This document shows, piece by piece, positions 29,717 to 41,990 of a stretch of 60,233 nt of DNA (its first letter is position 1; each line of letters begins with the position of its first letter). The DNA comes from Desulfovibrionaceae bacterium (GTDB lineage Bacteria > Desulfobacterota > Desulfovibrionia > Desulfovibrionales > Desulfovibrionaceae). Where the stretch lies: the NCBI GenBank assembly GCA_009773665.1, contig WSYE01000017.1, positions 1 to 60,233 on the forward strand, in the 5' to 3' direction. The position numbers and the translations under genes were made by a program. A model generated the notes under the pieces. That model was not told the DNA's origin, searched no databases, and worked only from the letters and a program-made list of their open reading frames with translations.

Positions 29717-31753
29717 TTGAAAAATCAGGGCAAAAGTCAATCAGGGTTTGTGCTTTCCAGCACATTCTCTCCCCAGGGGGATCAGCCGAGGGCCATCGCC
29801 GAACTCACGGAGAACCTGAACGCGGGCGTGCGCGACCAGATTTTCCTGGGCGCCACGGGCACGGGCAAGACCTTCGCCATGGCCCAGGTGATCGCGCGCA
29901 CCAACCGTCCCGCGCTTATCATTGCGCCCAACAAGACTCTGGCGGCGCAGCTTTTCAATGAGTTCCGGGGCCTCTTCCCCCAGAACGCCGTGGAATACTT
30001 CGTCAGCTACTACGACTACTACCAGCCCGAAGCCTACCTGCCGCGAACGGATACCTACATCGAGAAGGACTCCTCCATCAACGAGGATATTGACAAGCTC
30101 CGCCATAGCGCCACCCACGCGCTGCTCACCCGACGCGATGTGATCATCGTGGCTTCGGTCAGCTGCATCTACGGCCTGGGCTCGCCCGAATACTACGCCA
30201 AGATGGTGTTGCCCCTGGAAGAGGGCCAGCGCATGTCCATGGAGGACGTCATCGGGCGGCTGGTGGAGATCCAGTACGAACGAAACGACATGGATTTCCA
30301 TCGCGGCGTGTTCCGCGTGCGCGGCGACGTGCTGGAGATCATCCCGGCCTACAGCCGGGAGCGGGCGCTGCGTCTGGAATTTTTCGGCGACGAGATAGAA
30401 GCCATGCTGGAGACTGACCCGCTGACCGGCGAGGTCTTTGGCAAAATGAAGAAGACGGTCATCTTCCCCAACTCGCATTACGTCTCCGACCGCGACAACT
30501 TGAGCCGCGCCATGTCCGACATCCGCGACGAATTGCGTGAGCGGCTGGTCTACTACAAGGACAGGCAGATGCACGTGGAGGGCCAGCGCATCGAGCAGCG
30601 CACTCTCTACGACCTGGAGATGATCGAGGAGCTGGGCTACTGCAACGGCATCGAGAACTACTCGCGCCACCTGGACGGAAGAAAGCCCGGCATGCCTCCA
30701 GCCACGCTCATCGACTACTTCCCCGAGGATTTCATTCTGTTCGTGGACGAATCGCACATCACCGTGCCGCAGATAGGCGGCATGTTCAACGGTGACCGCT
30801 CCCGCAAGACAACTCTGGTGGATTACGGCTTCCGACTGCCCTCTGCCCTGGACAACCGCCCGCTCGATTTCAAGGAATTCCAGGGACGCATCGGGCAGGC
30901 CGTGTACGTATCGGCCACGCCCGGCCCGTGGGAGATGGAGCGCGCCCAGGGGCTTGTCGTCGAACAGATCATCAGACCCACGGGTCTCTTGGACCCCATT
31001 GTGGAGGTGCGCCCCACCAAGGGCCAGGTGGACGACCTGCTCTCGGAGTGCAAGAAGCGCGTGGCCGTGGGCGAGCGCGTGCTGGTGACCACCCTCACCA
31101 AGCGCATGGCTGAGGAGCTGACGGATTATCTGAACAAATTCGGAGTCAGCACCCGCTACCTGCACTCGGACATCGACACCCTGGAGCGCGTGGCCATCAT
31201 CCAAGCCTTGCGCGCCGGGGAGTTCAACGTGCTGGTGGGCATCAACCTGCTGCGCGAAGGCCTGGATATCCCTGAGGTTTCCCTGGTGACCATCCTGGAC
31301 GCCGACAAGGAGGGCTTCCTGCGCTCCACCCGTTCGCTCATCCAGACCTTCGGGCGCGCAGCGCGAAACGTGGAAGGCCGCGTCATTCTCTACGCGGACA
31401 AGGTCACCAACTCCATGCACGAGGCCATGGGCGAGACCAGCCGCCGCCGGGAGCGCCAGGAGGCGCACAACCTGGCGCACGGCATCGTTCCCACGACCAT
31501 CCACAAGGAGATGGACAACGTCTTGGACGCCATCTACGCTCAGGGCAAGTCGGAGAAAGATGCCAAGACCAAGGGCGTGAGCTTCATCGACGAGATAATG
31601 CTCCAGGCCCAGGACGCCGAGACCGTGGAAAAATTCGTCAAGCGCCTGGAGCGCGACATGCGCGTCGCTGCCAAAGACATGGCCTTCGAACGCGCCGCCG
31701 AGCTGCGCGACGCCATCGTGGCCCTGCGCAAGAAGGGCAGCGAGAATGCATAA
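29717..31753 (+). CDS. uvrB: UvrABC excinuclease subunit B
   Basis: Damage-verifying helicase-like subunit of nucleotide excision repair. Motifs include [14 protein letters not shown], Walker [10 protein letters not shown], the beta-hairpin region [12 protein letters not shown], helicase motifs FVDESHITV and [26 protein letters not shown], and a C-terminal UVR motif ([14 protein letters not shown]). No ATG lies near the expected start. I choose TTG at 29717, with GAGGAAAG upstream, because it keeps the conserved F-x-L-x-S-x-F before GDQP; a GTG at 29750 is the alternative. The stop overlaps the potassium-channel gene by 8 nt. Confidence 0.95.
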   Translation: MKNQGKSQSGFVLSSTFSPQGDQPRAIAELTENLNAGVRDQIFLGATGTGKTFAMAQVIARTNRPALIIAPNKTLAAQLFNEFRGLFPQNAVEYFVSYYDYYQPEAYLPRTDTYIEKDSSINEDIDKLRHSATHALLTRRDVIIVASVSCIYGLGSPEYYAKMVLPLEEGQRMSMEDVIGRLVEIQYERNDMDFHRGVFRVRGDVLEIIPAYSRERALRLEFFGDEIEAMLETDPLTGEVFGKMKKTVIFPNSHYVSDRDNLSRAMSDIRDELRERLVYYKDRQMHVEGQRIEQRTLYDLEMIEELGYCNGIENYSRHLDGRKPGMPPATLIDYFPEDFILFVDESHITVPQIGGMFNGDRSRKTTLVDYGFRLPSALDNRPLDFKEFQGRIGQAVYVSATPGPWEMERAQGLVVEQIIRPTGLLDPIVEVRPTKGQVDDLLSECKKRVAVGERVLVTTLTKRMAEELTDYLNKFGVSTRYLHSDIDTLERVAIIQALRAGEFNVLVGINLLREGLDIPEVSLVTILDADKEGFLRSTRSLIQTFGRAARNVEGRVILYADKVTNSMHEAMGETSRRRERQEAHNLAHGIVPTTIHKEMDNVLDAIYAQGKSEKDAKTKGVSFIDEIMLQAQDAETVEKFVKRLERDMRVAAKDMAFERAAELRDAIVALRKKGSENA

Positions 31754-32806
31754 GATGAGTCCCCGCCGCCATCTGCGCAACCGCTTGAGACGCATCTCCG
31801 CCATACGCCGTGGGTTGGGGGTTTTGTGGCCCGTGATGGCTGGTCTGGCAGCCGTGGCGATCATTTTCGTTTCCGGTATTGTCGGCTACATGTGGATAGA
31901 AGGCTGGGACTTCTTCGACAGCTTCTACATGATGGTCATCACCCTGACCACGGTGGGCTACGGCGAGGTTCACCCGCTCACCCGCGCCGGGCGGATTCTC
32001 ACATCCATCGTGCTGCTCACTGGCGTTGGCACGTTTTTCTATCTCGCAGGTGCAATCGTGCAGCTGGTGATCGAAGGCCACATTCAAAACATCTTCGGGA
32101 GACGCTGGATGCAGCGCGACATAGAGAAAATGAAGAATCACACCATCGTCTGTGGCTACGGCCGCATCGGGGCCATCGTGGCCCGCGAAATCATCGCTGA
32201 GGGGCACGATGTGGTGGTGGTGGAGCGCTCCCAGCCGCTCATCGATGAACTGACGCAGAAGGGCGTGCCCTTCGTGGCCGGAGACGCCACCAAGGACGAC
32301 GTTCTGCTGGCCGCTGGCCTCAATAACGCCAAATCACTGGTGTCCGCCCTCACCGACGAGGCGGCCAACGTCTACGTGACACTCACGGCACGGCAGCTGA
32401 ACCCAGACATCTACATCGTGGCCCGAAGCGACTCGCCGGACCATTCCCAGCGCCTGAACCGCGCCGGGGCCAACCAGGTGCTCTTCCCGCACCTGTACGG
32501 CGGCATGCGCATGGCTCAGTCGGTGCTGCGTCCCACCGTGCTCGGCTTCATGGATCTGGCTATGCGCGGCGACATCGAAGACCTTCAGATGGAGCAGCTG
32601 ACCATATCCACCGAATCGCCCGTGGCCGGGAAGGATTTGATCGCCTCGCAGCTCAGGCAACGCTTCAACATCATCGTCATCGGCATCAAGAAACCCGACG
32701 GCAAGTTGCTCTTCAACCCGCAGCCCCAGGTGATCCTGGAGGCCGGAGACACGCTCATCCTGGTGGGAGGAAAGCAGAATCTGGCGGCCATGCAGCGGGA
32801 GATTTC

Positions 32807-32810
<4 letters not shown>
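31746..32810 (+). CDS. Potassium channel with RCK (TrkA-N/TrkA-C) domains
   Basis: 354-residue ion-channel subunit of the MthK/Kch type. Two membrane helices (about residues 26-48 and 75-98) flank a pore loop with the K+ selectivity filter [10 protein letters not shown] cytoplasmic RCK domain follows with the Rossmann loop [13 protein letters not shown], and then a TrkA-C-like tail (DTLILVGG). It probably acts in ligand-gated K+ flux at the inner membrane. It overlaps both uvrB (8 nt) and the DUF3431 gene (4 nt), so it sits within a tightly packed transcription unit. Confidence 0.92.
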
Positions 32811-35580
<2,770 letters not shown>

Positions 35581-35587
35581 GGACACT

Positions 35588-36295
35588 ATGAGCGTGTGCG
35601 ATGTCATCATCATGGGCGCGGGCGGTCGCATGGGCCAGACCCTGGCCGGACTGGCGATCAATGACCCTTCATACAGGCTGGCGGGAGTGGTGGAGCGGCC
35701 CCAGAACGCGGCGTCTCTTGATCGCTACGATTGCGTGAAAGGGACCGAGATGGAGGACGTGTTCGCCAAGTGCCCCGGAGCGGTGATCATCGACTTCACC
35801 GCACCGGAAGCGAGCCTTAAGGTGGCTAACTTGGCCGCCCGCTCCGGCAACCCGGCGGTCATCGGCACCACCGGGTTCAATGCAGACCAGATGAAGGAGC
35901 TTGAAGCCGCAGCCAAGCAGGGGCCGCTGTTCTGGGCTCCCAACATGAGCGTTGGCGTGAACTCCCTCTTGCAAGTGCTGCCCAAGCTTGTTGAAGCCCT
36001 TGGTCCCGGCTACGACCTGGAGATCATGGAAATCCACCACAACAAGAAGGCCGACTCCCCCAGCGGCACCGCCCTGAAGCTCGGGCAGGCCATCGCGGCC
36101 GCGCGCGGCGAAAAGATCGACGACGATGTGGTGGGCGACCACACCGTGTATTTCCTGGGCCAGGGTGAACGCATCGAGGTGACCCATCGGGCGCACTCGC
36201 GCGAGACCTTCGCCCACGGCGCCATGCGCGCCGCCCTGTGGATGAAGGACCAGAAAGCCGGGAAACTGCTCACCATGTCCGACATGCTGGCATGA
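35588..36295 (+). CDS. dapB: 4-hydroxy-tetrahydrodipicolinate reductase, with apparent internal deletion
   Basis: Reductase of the diaminopimelate/lysine pathway. The N-terminal NAD(P) domain (VIIMGAGGRMGQTLAG) and the catalytic loop EIHHNKKADSPSGTALKLGQ are intact, as is the end HTVYFLGQGERIEVTHRAHSRETFAHGA. At 235 residues it is short. Between GEKIDD and DVVGDHTVYF the family normally has about 25 more residues, including the R-x-G-x-x-G-x-R and RGGD segments of the substrate domain. That block is missing in frame. The protein may still fold, or lysine synthesis may rely on another route. It overlaps nadE by 4 nt. Confidence 0.9.
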   Translation: MSVCDVIIMGAGGRMGQTLAGLAINDPSYRLAGVVERPQNAASLDRYDCVKGTEMEDVFAKCPGAVIIDFTAPEASLKVANLAARSGNPAVIGTTGFNADQMKELEAAAKQGPLFWAPNMSVGVNSLLQVLPKLVEALGPGYDLEIMEIHHNKKADSPSGTALKLGQAIAAARGEKIDDDVVGDHTVYFLGQGERIEVTHRAHSRETFAHGAMRAALWMKDQKAGKLLTMSDMLA

Positions 36296-37977
36296 AGATC
36301 GGTCTTCTTCAGGTGAACACCGTGGTGGGCGACCTGTCCGGCAATGCCGGGCGTGTCGCCCGCGCTGCGCGTCGGGCCGCCGAGGCCGGGGCCAGCCTGT
36401 GCATCACGCCGGAATTGGCCCTGACCGGGTATCCGCCGCGCGACCTGCTGCTGACTCCCGCCTTCGTGGACAAGGCCCGCAGGGAGCTTGAGCATCTGGC
36501 CCGCGAATTGCGCGACGGACCGACTCTTCTGGTGGGCACTGCCGCGCGCACCGTCAATCCCGGAGGCAGGCCGCTCATCAACTGCGCGGCCTTGTTGTCC
36601 GGCGGGGACGTGGGCGCGCTCTTGCCCAAGAAGCTCCTACCCACCTACGACGTGTTCGACGAGGACCGCTACTTCGAACCGGGCGGCTGCCTGGGCTTCA
36701 TCGAGCTTCACGGCCTCCGTCTGGGCGTGACCATCTGCGAGGACATCTGGAACGACAAGGATTTCTGGCAGAACAGGCGCTACCCCGAGGACCCCGTGGA
36801 GCGTCTGGCCGAAGAAGGGCTGAACGCCATCCTGAACCTCTCGGCCTCGCCCTTTACGCTGGGCAAGCAGGTGCAGCGCGAGAAGATGCTCGCCACCATG
36901 GCCCGCAAGTACGGCCTGCCCGTGCTCTACTGCAATCAGGTGGGCGGCAACGATGATCTGGTGTTCGACGGGCGCTCCATGGCTCTGGACGCCTCGGGCG
37001 CACTGGTGGCCCGAGCGCCGGGTTTCGAGGAGAGCGTGCTGGTGGTTGACGTGGCCGAGCTTGCCGAGACGGTTGGTTCCGCTTCAGCTAAAGCTGCCAG
37101 CCGTCCGGTCTCATTGGCGCAGGACGACTTTTCCGAAGAGTCCGAGGCGTGGCGCGCCCTGGTGCTGGGCGTGAAGGACTACGCGACCAAGTGCGGCTTC
37201 AAAGGGGCCCTCCTGGGCCTCTCCGGCGGCATCGACTCCGCCCTGACCGCCGTGGTCGCCGCCGAGGCCCTCGGGGTGGAGAACGTGCTGGGCGTGCTGA
37301 TGCCAAGCCCCTATTCCAGCCAGGGAAGCGTGGACGACTCGCTGGAGCTGGTGAAACGCCTGGGCATCCGCAGCATGACGACACCCATCTCGAACATCAT
37401 GGATGCCTTTGACGTGAGCCTCGCCCCGGCCTTCGCTGGCCGCAATCCGGACGTGACCGAGGAGAACATCCAGTCGCGCATCCGGGGCAACCTGCTCATG
37501 GCCATGTCCAACAAGTTCGGCCAGGTGCTTCTGACCACGGGCAACAAGTCCGAGCTGGCCGTGGGCTACTGCACCATCTACGGGGACATGTCCGGCGGTC
37601 TGGCTGTCATCTCGGACGTGCCGAAAACCATGGTCTACCGTCTGGCCGAGTTCGTGAACGCCCAGCGGGGCGAGGTAATCCCGCGCGAGATAATCGACAA
37701 GGCCCCGTCGGCGGAATTGCGCCCGGACCAGACCGACCAGGACAGCCTGCCGCCCTACGAGATCCTGGACGCTATTTTGAAGCTTAGGGTGGAACGACAC
37801 CAGTCCGTGGAGGAGATCGCCCGCTCCGGGTTCGACCGGTCCATGGTTGAGAAGGTGTGCAAACTGGTGAAGGGGGCGGAGTTCAAGCGCCGTCAGGCCG
37901 CGCCCGGCATCAAGATCACGGACCGGGCTTTCGGAACCGGCTGGCGCATGCCGGTGGCGTGCAGGATCGAGTATTGA
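36292..37977 (+). CDS. nadE: Glutamine-dependent NAD+ synthetase
   Basis: 561-residue two-domain enzyme. The N-terminal carbon-nitrogen hydrolase (glutaminase) domain has the catalytic Glu in TPELALTGYPPRDLL, Lys in LPKKLLPTYDVFDEDRYF and Cys in LGVTICEDIWND. The C-terminal synthetase domain has the ATP PP-loop LLGLSGGIDSALTAVVA and GNKSELAVGYCTIYGDMSGG. It makes NAD+ from deamido-NAD+ using glutamine. The ATG overlaps the dapB stop (ATGA). Repeat element C follows immediately. Confidence 0.96.
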   Translation: MKIGLLQVNTVVGDLSGNAGRVARAARRAAEAGASLCITPELALTGYPPRDLLLTPAFVDKARRELEHLARELRDGPTLLVGTAARTVNPGGRPLINCAALLSGGDVGALLPKKLLPTYDVFDEDRYFEPGGCLGFIELHGLRLGVTICEDIWNDKDFWQNRRYPEDPVERLAEEGLNAILNLSASPFTLGKQVQREKMLATMARKYGLPVLYCNQVGGNDDLVFDGRSMALDASGALVARAPGFEESVLVVDVAELAETVGSASAKAASRPVSLAQDDFSEESEAWRALVLGVKDYATKCGFKGALLGLSGGIDSALTAVVAAEALGVENVLGVLMPSPYSSQGSVDDSLELVKRLGIRSMTTPISNIMDAFDVSLAPAFAGRNPDVTEENIQSRIRGNLLMAMSNKFGQVLLTTGNKSELAVGYCTIYGDMSGGLAVISDVPKTMVYRLAEFVNAQRGEVIPREIIDKAPSAELRPDQTDQDSLPPYEILDAILKLRVERHQSVEEIARSGFDRSMVEKVCKLVKGAEFKRRQAAPGIKITDRAFGTGWRMPVACRIEY

Positions 37978-37995
37978 GGCTCTGCGGGTAGTGTG

Positions 37996-38098
37996 GAGTT
38001 CTCAAAATACGTTCATACAATTTATGAACCTAAACCAAGAGAACCATATATTTTGTTTTTGAAAGACATGTTCATGATTTTCAAAAACGCGTCGCTAG
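37996..38098 (+). repeat. Intergenic inverted-repeat element, copy C
   Basis: Located between convergent nadE and the gene at 38095, overlapping the latter's stop. The first hairpin is GTTCATA-CAATT-TATGAAC (38011-38029). The second is GTTTTTGAAAGACATG (38055-38070), TT, then an arm to 38088 with two mismatched positions. It is the best full-length match to copy B. Confidence 0.8.
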
Positions 38099-38436
38099 TG
38101 CGTCCTGCCGTGCCCGCTCTGTTCTTCCTTCACGGTCTGCTGCGGATGCAGGTGCAGCTTCATCTCCTGCCCAGGTAACTCTTCCAGCGTGTAGGAGCCG
38201 GACAGCCCCAGGTCCAGGCCGAGTTCCTCGGCGCGGGCATAGAGCGTAAGCGCCGCCAGCGCCGCCTTGTCCGGCGGGCACTCTTGGTTGAAGCACAGGA
38301 GCAGCAGCCCTTCGTCCTTGGAATCTATGACGATGAAGAGATTGTGCTCCACGAAATAGATGTCCTCGAAGGAATGGGTCACCTTGAGGCCAAGCGTGGA
38401 AAGAAGAGAATTTACTGTGTCGAGGGCGGAAGACAT
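38095..38436 (-). CDS. Hypothetical protein
   Basis: 113 residues with no recognised domain. The pattern is alpha/beta (VEHNLFIVIDSKDEGLLLLCFNQECPPDKAAL), then a His/Gln-rich C-terminus (KLHLHPQQTVKEEQSGHG). Cytoplasmic, with no signal or membrane helix. The start at 38436 is the ATG giving MSSALDTVNSLL; a longer form would run into the putative island boundary. It is the last gene before the island, and its upstream region is cut by the candidate att site 36 bp from the start codon. Confidence 0.6.
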   Translation of the reverse strand: MSSALDTVNSLLSTLGLKVTHSFEDIYFVEHNLFIVIDSKDEGLLLLCFNQECPPDKAALAALTLYARAEELGLDLGLSGSYTLEELPGQEMKLHLHPQQTVKEEQSGHGRTH

Positions 38437-38472
38437 ACTCACTCGGGAAGTCCTTGCGAACCGGGAAAGTGA

Positions 38473-38487
38473 ATGGCGGAGAGGGTG
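38473..38487. repeat. Candidate island attachment site (left), copy of tRNA-Ser 3' end
   Basis: ATGGCGGAGAGGGTG is identical, and in the same orientation, to 57857-57871. That segment contains the CCA end, acceptor strand and first T-stem bases of tRNA-Ser(CGA). This is the usual footprint of integration into a tRNA 3' end. The DNA to its right is AT-richer and repeat-laden. Confidence 0.7.
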
Positions 38488-38793
38488 TCCGTCACACTGT
38501 CCCATATTCGATTGAAATTGCTAGGGTTAATTTTTATCAAAAAAAAGTTACCCGGAAAATTATCCTGGTAACGGTCGGGCTGCACTTGCTTGGTGAATAA
38601 GCAGAACGACTTCATTCTCACATCAATCTCAGAAAAATGGAAGGGGGGGGCACCACCCCCGCCCCCCGCTCATAGGTTCCATCCACCCCGGCAGAGGCTC
38701 CAGTGTAACGTCCGGATACGGAGACTCTCCTACTATACACAATCAACAGGCCCAGAACCTTTGCCGACAGAAACCAAACGAACACACAGCAAA
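38488..38793. other. AT-rich non-coding left end of the island
   Basis: No gene is supported. It begins AT-rich (38500-38600) and then contains a G/C-homopolymer patch (38643-38670) and the first island repeat (38675-38725). Confidence 0.5.
38675..38725. repeat. Island repeat R1
   Basis: GGTTCCATCCACCCCGGCAG followed by AGGCTCCAGT...AACGTCCGGATACGGAG. Related copies are at 39581-39632, 41844-41895, 42181-42230 and 53043-53096. In R3 the outer arms GGCTCC/GGAGCC and inner GTC/GAC can pair into one hairpin. Confidence 0.75.
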
Positions 38794-39006
38794 TCAGTAA
38801 CTACGAGCATATATTACTGGATAACCTTTCCAGGGCGGACATGGCTCAGGCGAATATCTTGTTCTCGGCCTGTCAGCCGCACCCATTCCGCAATATACAA
38901 TGTCTTCATCGTTCTCTGGATGGCGGCACACCCCTTTAAAACATGTGTCATTTCCATACCAGACAGGTTCCATGATGCAGTTGAAGCAGTCTTTTAATTG
39001 CTCCAT
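38794..39006 (-). CDS. Small cysteine-rich protein
   Basis: 70 residues beginning MEQLKDCFNCIMEPVWYGND, with six or seven cysteines spread through the chain (CFNC, CFKGVC, YCGMG, EPCPPW). A metal-binding or disulfide-stabilised fold is likely. It has a strong ribosome-binding site (AAGGAGGACACAGC) before the ATG, which is the main reason to believe it. No signal peptide and no recognised family. It is an island gene, not clearly linked to its neighbours. Confidence 0.6.
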   Translation of the reverse strand: MEQLKDCFNCIMEPVWYGNDTCFKGVCRHPENDEDIVYCGMGAADRPRTRYSPEPCPPWKGYPVIYARSY

Positions 39007-39385
39007 GCTGTGTCCTCCTTACTCACTAAATAATCACTGTCTACCAATCTAAAAGTACAGCAATCACAGAAAGGAGCGCACTTCGCACATCATGCCCCTC
39101 AACGGTACGGATTTGCTGCGAACCGTCCCTCGTGACATTGATCAAGCTTCCATGATGTGAACAGCGATGAGGACGATGGTTGAATGGGGATGACGACAGG
39201 TGAAAGGAAAGGGCTTGAGCTTCACACTTGCGCAGGGGATTCAGGGGAGGCGATCTCCAGAAGTCATTTGCTCGGAAATCTGGTGCCGACCTACAAGCGC
39301 CTGTGGCCTGCCCGTCTTGGCCTGGGGCGGCATCATCAAGCAAAGCAAATCCATATCAGAGACACCCAAAAACGTTCCTGATCTC
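39007..39385. other. Region without a supported gene
   Basis: Several short frames overlap here on both strands, but none has a clear ribosome-binding site or a recognisable protein. The right part runs into the 240-bp direct repeat. Confidence 0.4.
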
Positions 39386-39632
39386 CTCGGCCAGGGTAGA
39401 AGGCCAAATCGGAGGCCAGGATGATTTTTTACCCCTATATTTCCCGATTAAACGGCATAAGGTGGCGGTGTGTGGGAGGCTGTCTGTCGAACAGTGCGCC
39501 TGGGGTCCCCCGGCACGACAGCTTGGGGCGAGGAGTCGATGTTTTCAGCAAGAATGAATGGTCGCCCCCCCCCGCTCCAGGGTCCCATTCCCCCCGGCAG
39601 AGGCTCCAGTGGAAGGTCCGGAGATGGGGCCA
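39386..39632. repeat. Long direct repeat, copy 1 (left of histidine kinase), containing R2
   Basis: About 245 bp beginning CTCGGCCAGGGTAGAAGGCC. It passes through TATTTCCCGATTAAACGGCA and GACAGCTTGGGGCGAGGA and ends with the R2 unit (39581-39632). It matches 41991-42230 in the same orientation with few differences and indels. The two copies bracket the kinase gene. Confidence 0.85.
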
Positions 39633-39666
39633 GACTTCAAATGACAGGGGAGCGTGATAACCGCAC

Positions 39667-41628
39667 TTAACGAAGAGGGAACTCAACCCGGACAGAGAAT
39701 CCGTCAGAGGATTCCATGGAGAGTGTCCCGTGAAGTTGGTCGACAAGCAGGGAAACGATCTTCAGACCAAGCGAAGGGGACTCGTCCAGTTTCAATGTCG
39801 GTGGGATGCCTGGACCGCTGTCCTTGAGGAGGAACACGGCCCTGTCTCCATCTACTTCAACCCGAATCGAGATGGTCCCCTGGGTGCAGTCCTTGAAGGC
39901 GTGTTTAAACGCGTTTGTAACCAATTCAGAAACAATGAGTCCGAAGGGGATGGCTTGGTCAAGTGCCAGCCCCACACCAGGAATATCTAAAGTCGTATTA
40001 ACTATGCAGCGCCCTCCATATGCCATCTGTATCTTGGCGAAGAGCTCCTTGATGTATTCACCAACATCAACAATTCCCATGCTTGAAGAATGGTATAACT
40101 GATCATGCACGAGCGCCATAGACATGATGCGAGCCTGACTGTCTCGAAGAACATTGATAGGCTCTTGACCATCCAAAGAATCACTTTGCAAACTCAACAA
40201 ACTGTGTACGATCTGTAAGTTGTTTTTCACCCTGTGATGAATCTCTCGAAGCAATATGTCCTTTTCATGAAGTAAAAACTTTAGTTCTATCTCTGAATTT
40301 TTTAAAGGGGTAACATCAGTAACCATCGCATAGAACCCATGCACTTCTCCATCAACAATATCTGGGATGTAGCTTGCGATTGAATGCAGGAAGCTATGGC
40401 CACATGGAGAGGGGATGGTGCGCTCAAAAGTTTGTACTTCACCGCGCATCACCCCTTCGATGTATGGAAGATTAAGGCTATAGCGCTCTTCACCTATCAC
40501 CTCCCGGATGTGTTTGCCTAGTATCCACCCAGGATCGCAGCCAAACCAGTTGAGATAGGCATGGTTTGCAAATAGGTTGCGAAGGTCTTTATCCCAGTAG
40601 CCTATCATGGAGGGCATGTTGTCTAAGACGGCCTTGAGGTAGCGATTACTGCGTTTAAGTTGTTCTTCAATCCGTTTGCGCTCGGTGATGTCCGTGAACA
40701 TGGCGAAAGACCTCGCGAAACTGCCTTGATCATCCTGCAACGCGTTTGCCGAAACCAAGGTCCATAGCTCGGAACCGTCCTGCCGCCGGAAGCGCCTCTC
40801 GTAAACCTCGTTTTTCCCTTCGTGGCGCTCCTGCATCTTCTGAACGTGGAACTCCTGATCCGTTTGGAAAAAGAAGTCCTCCACCGGGCGGCCCATCATC
40901 TCGTGTATCTCGTAGCCGAGCATATCTGCCATGCTCCGGTTGACGAAAGTGGTCTTGTGGTCTGCATCCATAGACCACATGCCTTCAGTGGCTGTTTCCA
41001 GGAGGATCCTGTGGCTTTTTTCACTTTTGGCGAGGGCTCGCTGGGTACGGTCGTTCCGCAAGCGTCTGACAATCAGGCTGCCCAAGAGTGCCGTACCCGC
41101 AGGATAGATCAAGAGCACCGGCAACCAGATACGCGACAAGACGGAGAATGCGATTTCTCTGGGCAAGGTAAACATCATTGCGAGCATTACCACGTGAACC
41201 GCGAGTCCAAAGATGAACAGTTCCCGCCAGGGGCGGTCCTCGACGTCATTATACCGAACTCGACGCCATACGATGCCGATGAGCGCAGAGACCAAAATGA
41301 CCAGCACGCCTGTCCAAGCCCCAGCCCCCCCCTGGAAAACCCGGAAGCTGGCGGTCATAATTACTACTATCACTGTCGGAATGAAGCCAAAGAAGAGACC
41401 AGATATTCCAAGGATCACGGAGCGAGTATCGAAAGCGACCCCTCCTGTAACATGCCAGGGGGTCATCATGACCACTATACCCAATATCCCCATACTGGTG
41501 CCCAGAACACCCATTCGAACCACAGTAGGCCGTTCGGCCCCCTTCTGCTGGCTTGTCAACAGGTCGAACAGAAGAGCACCAGCCATGAGCAATGCGATGT
41601 TCTGTATTACTGGGACTAGTCCTGGCAT
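39667..41628 (-). CDS. LytS-type membrane sensor histidine kinase (5TM-PAS-PAS-HisKA_2)
   Basis: 653-residue kinase. Residues 1-185 form a 5TM receptor of the LytS-YhcK type, with RSVILGISGLFFGFIPTVIV and FRVFQGGAGAWTGVLVI, a domain thought to sense small ligands. Two PAS domains follow (around residues 210-325 and 335-450). A HisKA_2-type phosphoacceptor (REIHHRVKNNLQIVHSLLSLQ) and an ATPase domain (SELVTNAFKHAF, LLKDSGPGIPP) complete it. HisKA_2 kinases often lack a neighbouring regulator, as here. The ATG at 41628 is the one that starts the first membrane helix; a start at 41679 is possible. Base composition is less GC-rich than the flanking core genes, and the gene sits between long direct repeats. 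Confidence 0.87.
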   Translation of the reverse strand: MPGLVPVIQNIALLMAGALLFDLLTSQQKGAERPTVVRMGVLGTSMGILGIVVMMTPWHVTGGVAFDTRSVILGISGLFFGFIPTVIVVIMTASFRVFQGGAGAWTGVLVILVSALIGIVWRRVRYNDVEDRPWRELFIFGLAVHVVMLAMMFTLPREIAFSVLSRIWLPVLLIYPAGTALLGSLIVRRLRNDRTQRALAKSEKSHRILLETATEGMWSMDADHKTTFVNRSMADMLGYEIHEMMGRPVEDFFFQTDQEFHVQKMQERHEGKNEVYERRFRRQDGSELWTLVSANALQDDQGSFARSFAMFTDITERKRIEEQLKRSNRYLKAVLDNMPSMIGYWDKDLRNLFANHAYLNWFGCDPGWILGKHIREVIGEERYSLNLPYIEGVMRGEVQTFERTIPSPCGHSFLHSIASYIPDIVDGEVHGFYAMVTDVTPLKNSEIELKFLLHEKDILLREIHHRVKNNLQIVHSLLSLQSDSLDGQEPINVLRDSQARIMSMALVHDQLYHSSSMGIVDVGEYIKELFAKIQMAYGGRCIVNTTLDIPGVGLALDQAIPFGLIVSELVTNAFKHAFKDCTQGTISIRVEVDGDRAVFLLKDSGPGIPPTLKLDESPSLGLKIVSLLVDQLHGTLSMESSDGFSVRVEFPLR

Positions 41629-41843
41629 AATTGTAAAGCACCTCGGTGGAGGATAATATTCTAGAAACACTATCCTCATCCTACTGACTTGCCAAGACAA
41701 CAGTTACAAAAGTGGCGGATTCATCAGCGTCCAGCCGCCTTGTCTACCGGACAGGGGCCTTTGGGTTGATGGCAACCGTCAGGCCTCTCTTGGCCGACCT
41801 CCTCGGTTAGGGGTCATGAGGCAGGATTGTCCGGCCCATCAGC

Positions 41844-41895
41844 GGTTCCATCCACCCCGGCAGAGGCTCCAGTTGAACGTCCGGAGACGGAGCCG
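41844..41895. repeat. Island repeat R3
   Basis: GGTTCCATCCACCCCGGCAG...GGCTCCAGTTGAACGTCCGG...GACGGAGCC. It is the best-folding copy: GGCTCC pairs with GGAGCC and GTC with GAC. It stands alone, without the longer flank of R2 and R4. Confidence 0.75.
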
Positions 41896-41990
41896 GGACT
41901 TGGGCCTTTGCCGCCCTCGACCTCGCGCGGTGACAAGAGGGATTCTTCTTCTTTTGGGGAACACATCCGCAAATAAATGATCCTGACATA

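Noticed and set aside
29741..31864. A 707-codon minus-strand frame opposite uvrB
   Set aside because: Same reason: long only because of GC bias in the opposite strand of uvrB.
37996..38098. Repeat elements B-D considered as intrinsic terminators
   Set aside because: Stems are AT-rich and not followed by a T-run on either strand, unlike the clear terminators elsewhere in the window.
38675..38725. GGTTCCATCC in the island repeats considered as a tRNA T-arm
   Set aside because: There is no matching acceptor, D or anticodon arm in any copy.
39200..39424. A 74-codon plus-strand frame left of the kinase
   Set aside because: Three overlapping frames are open here, none has a ribosome-binding site and the translation resembles nothing; it runs into the direct repeat.
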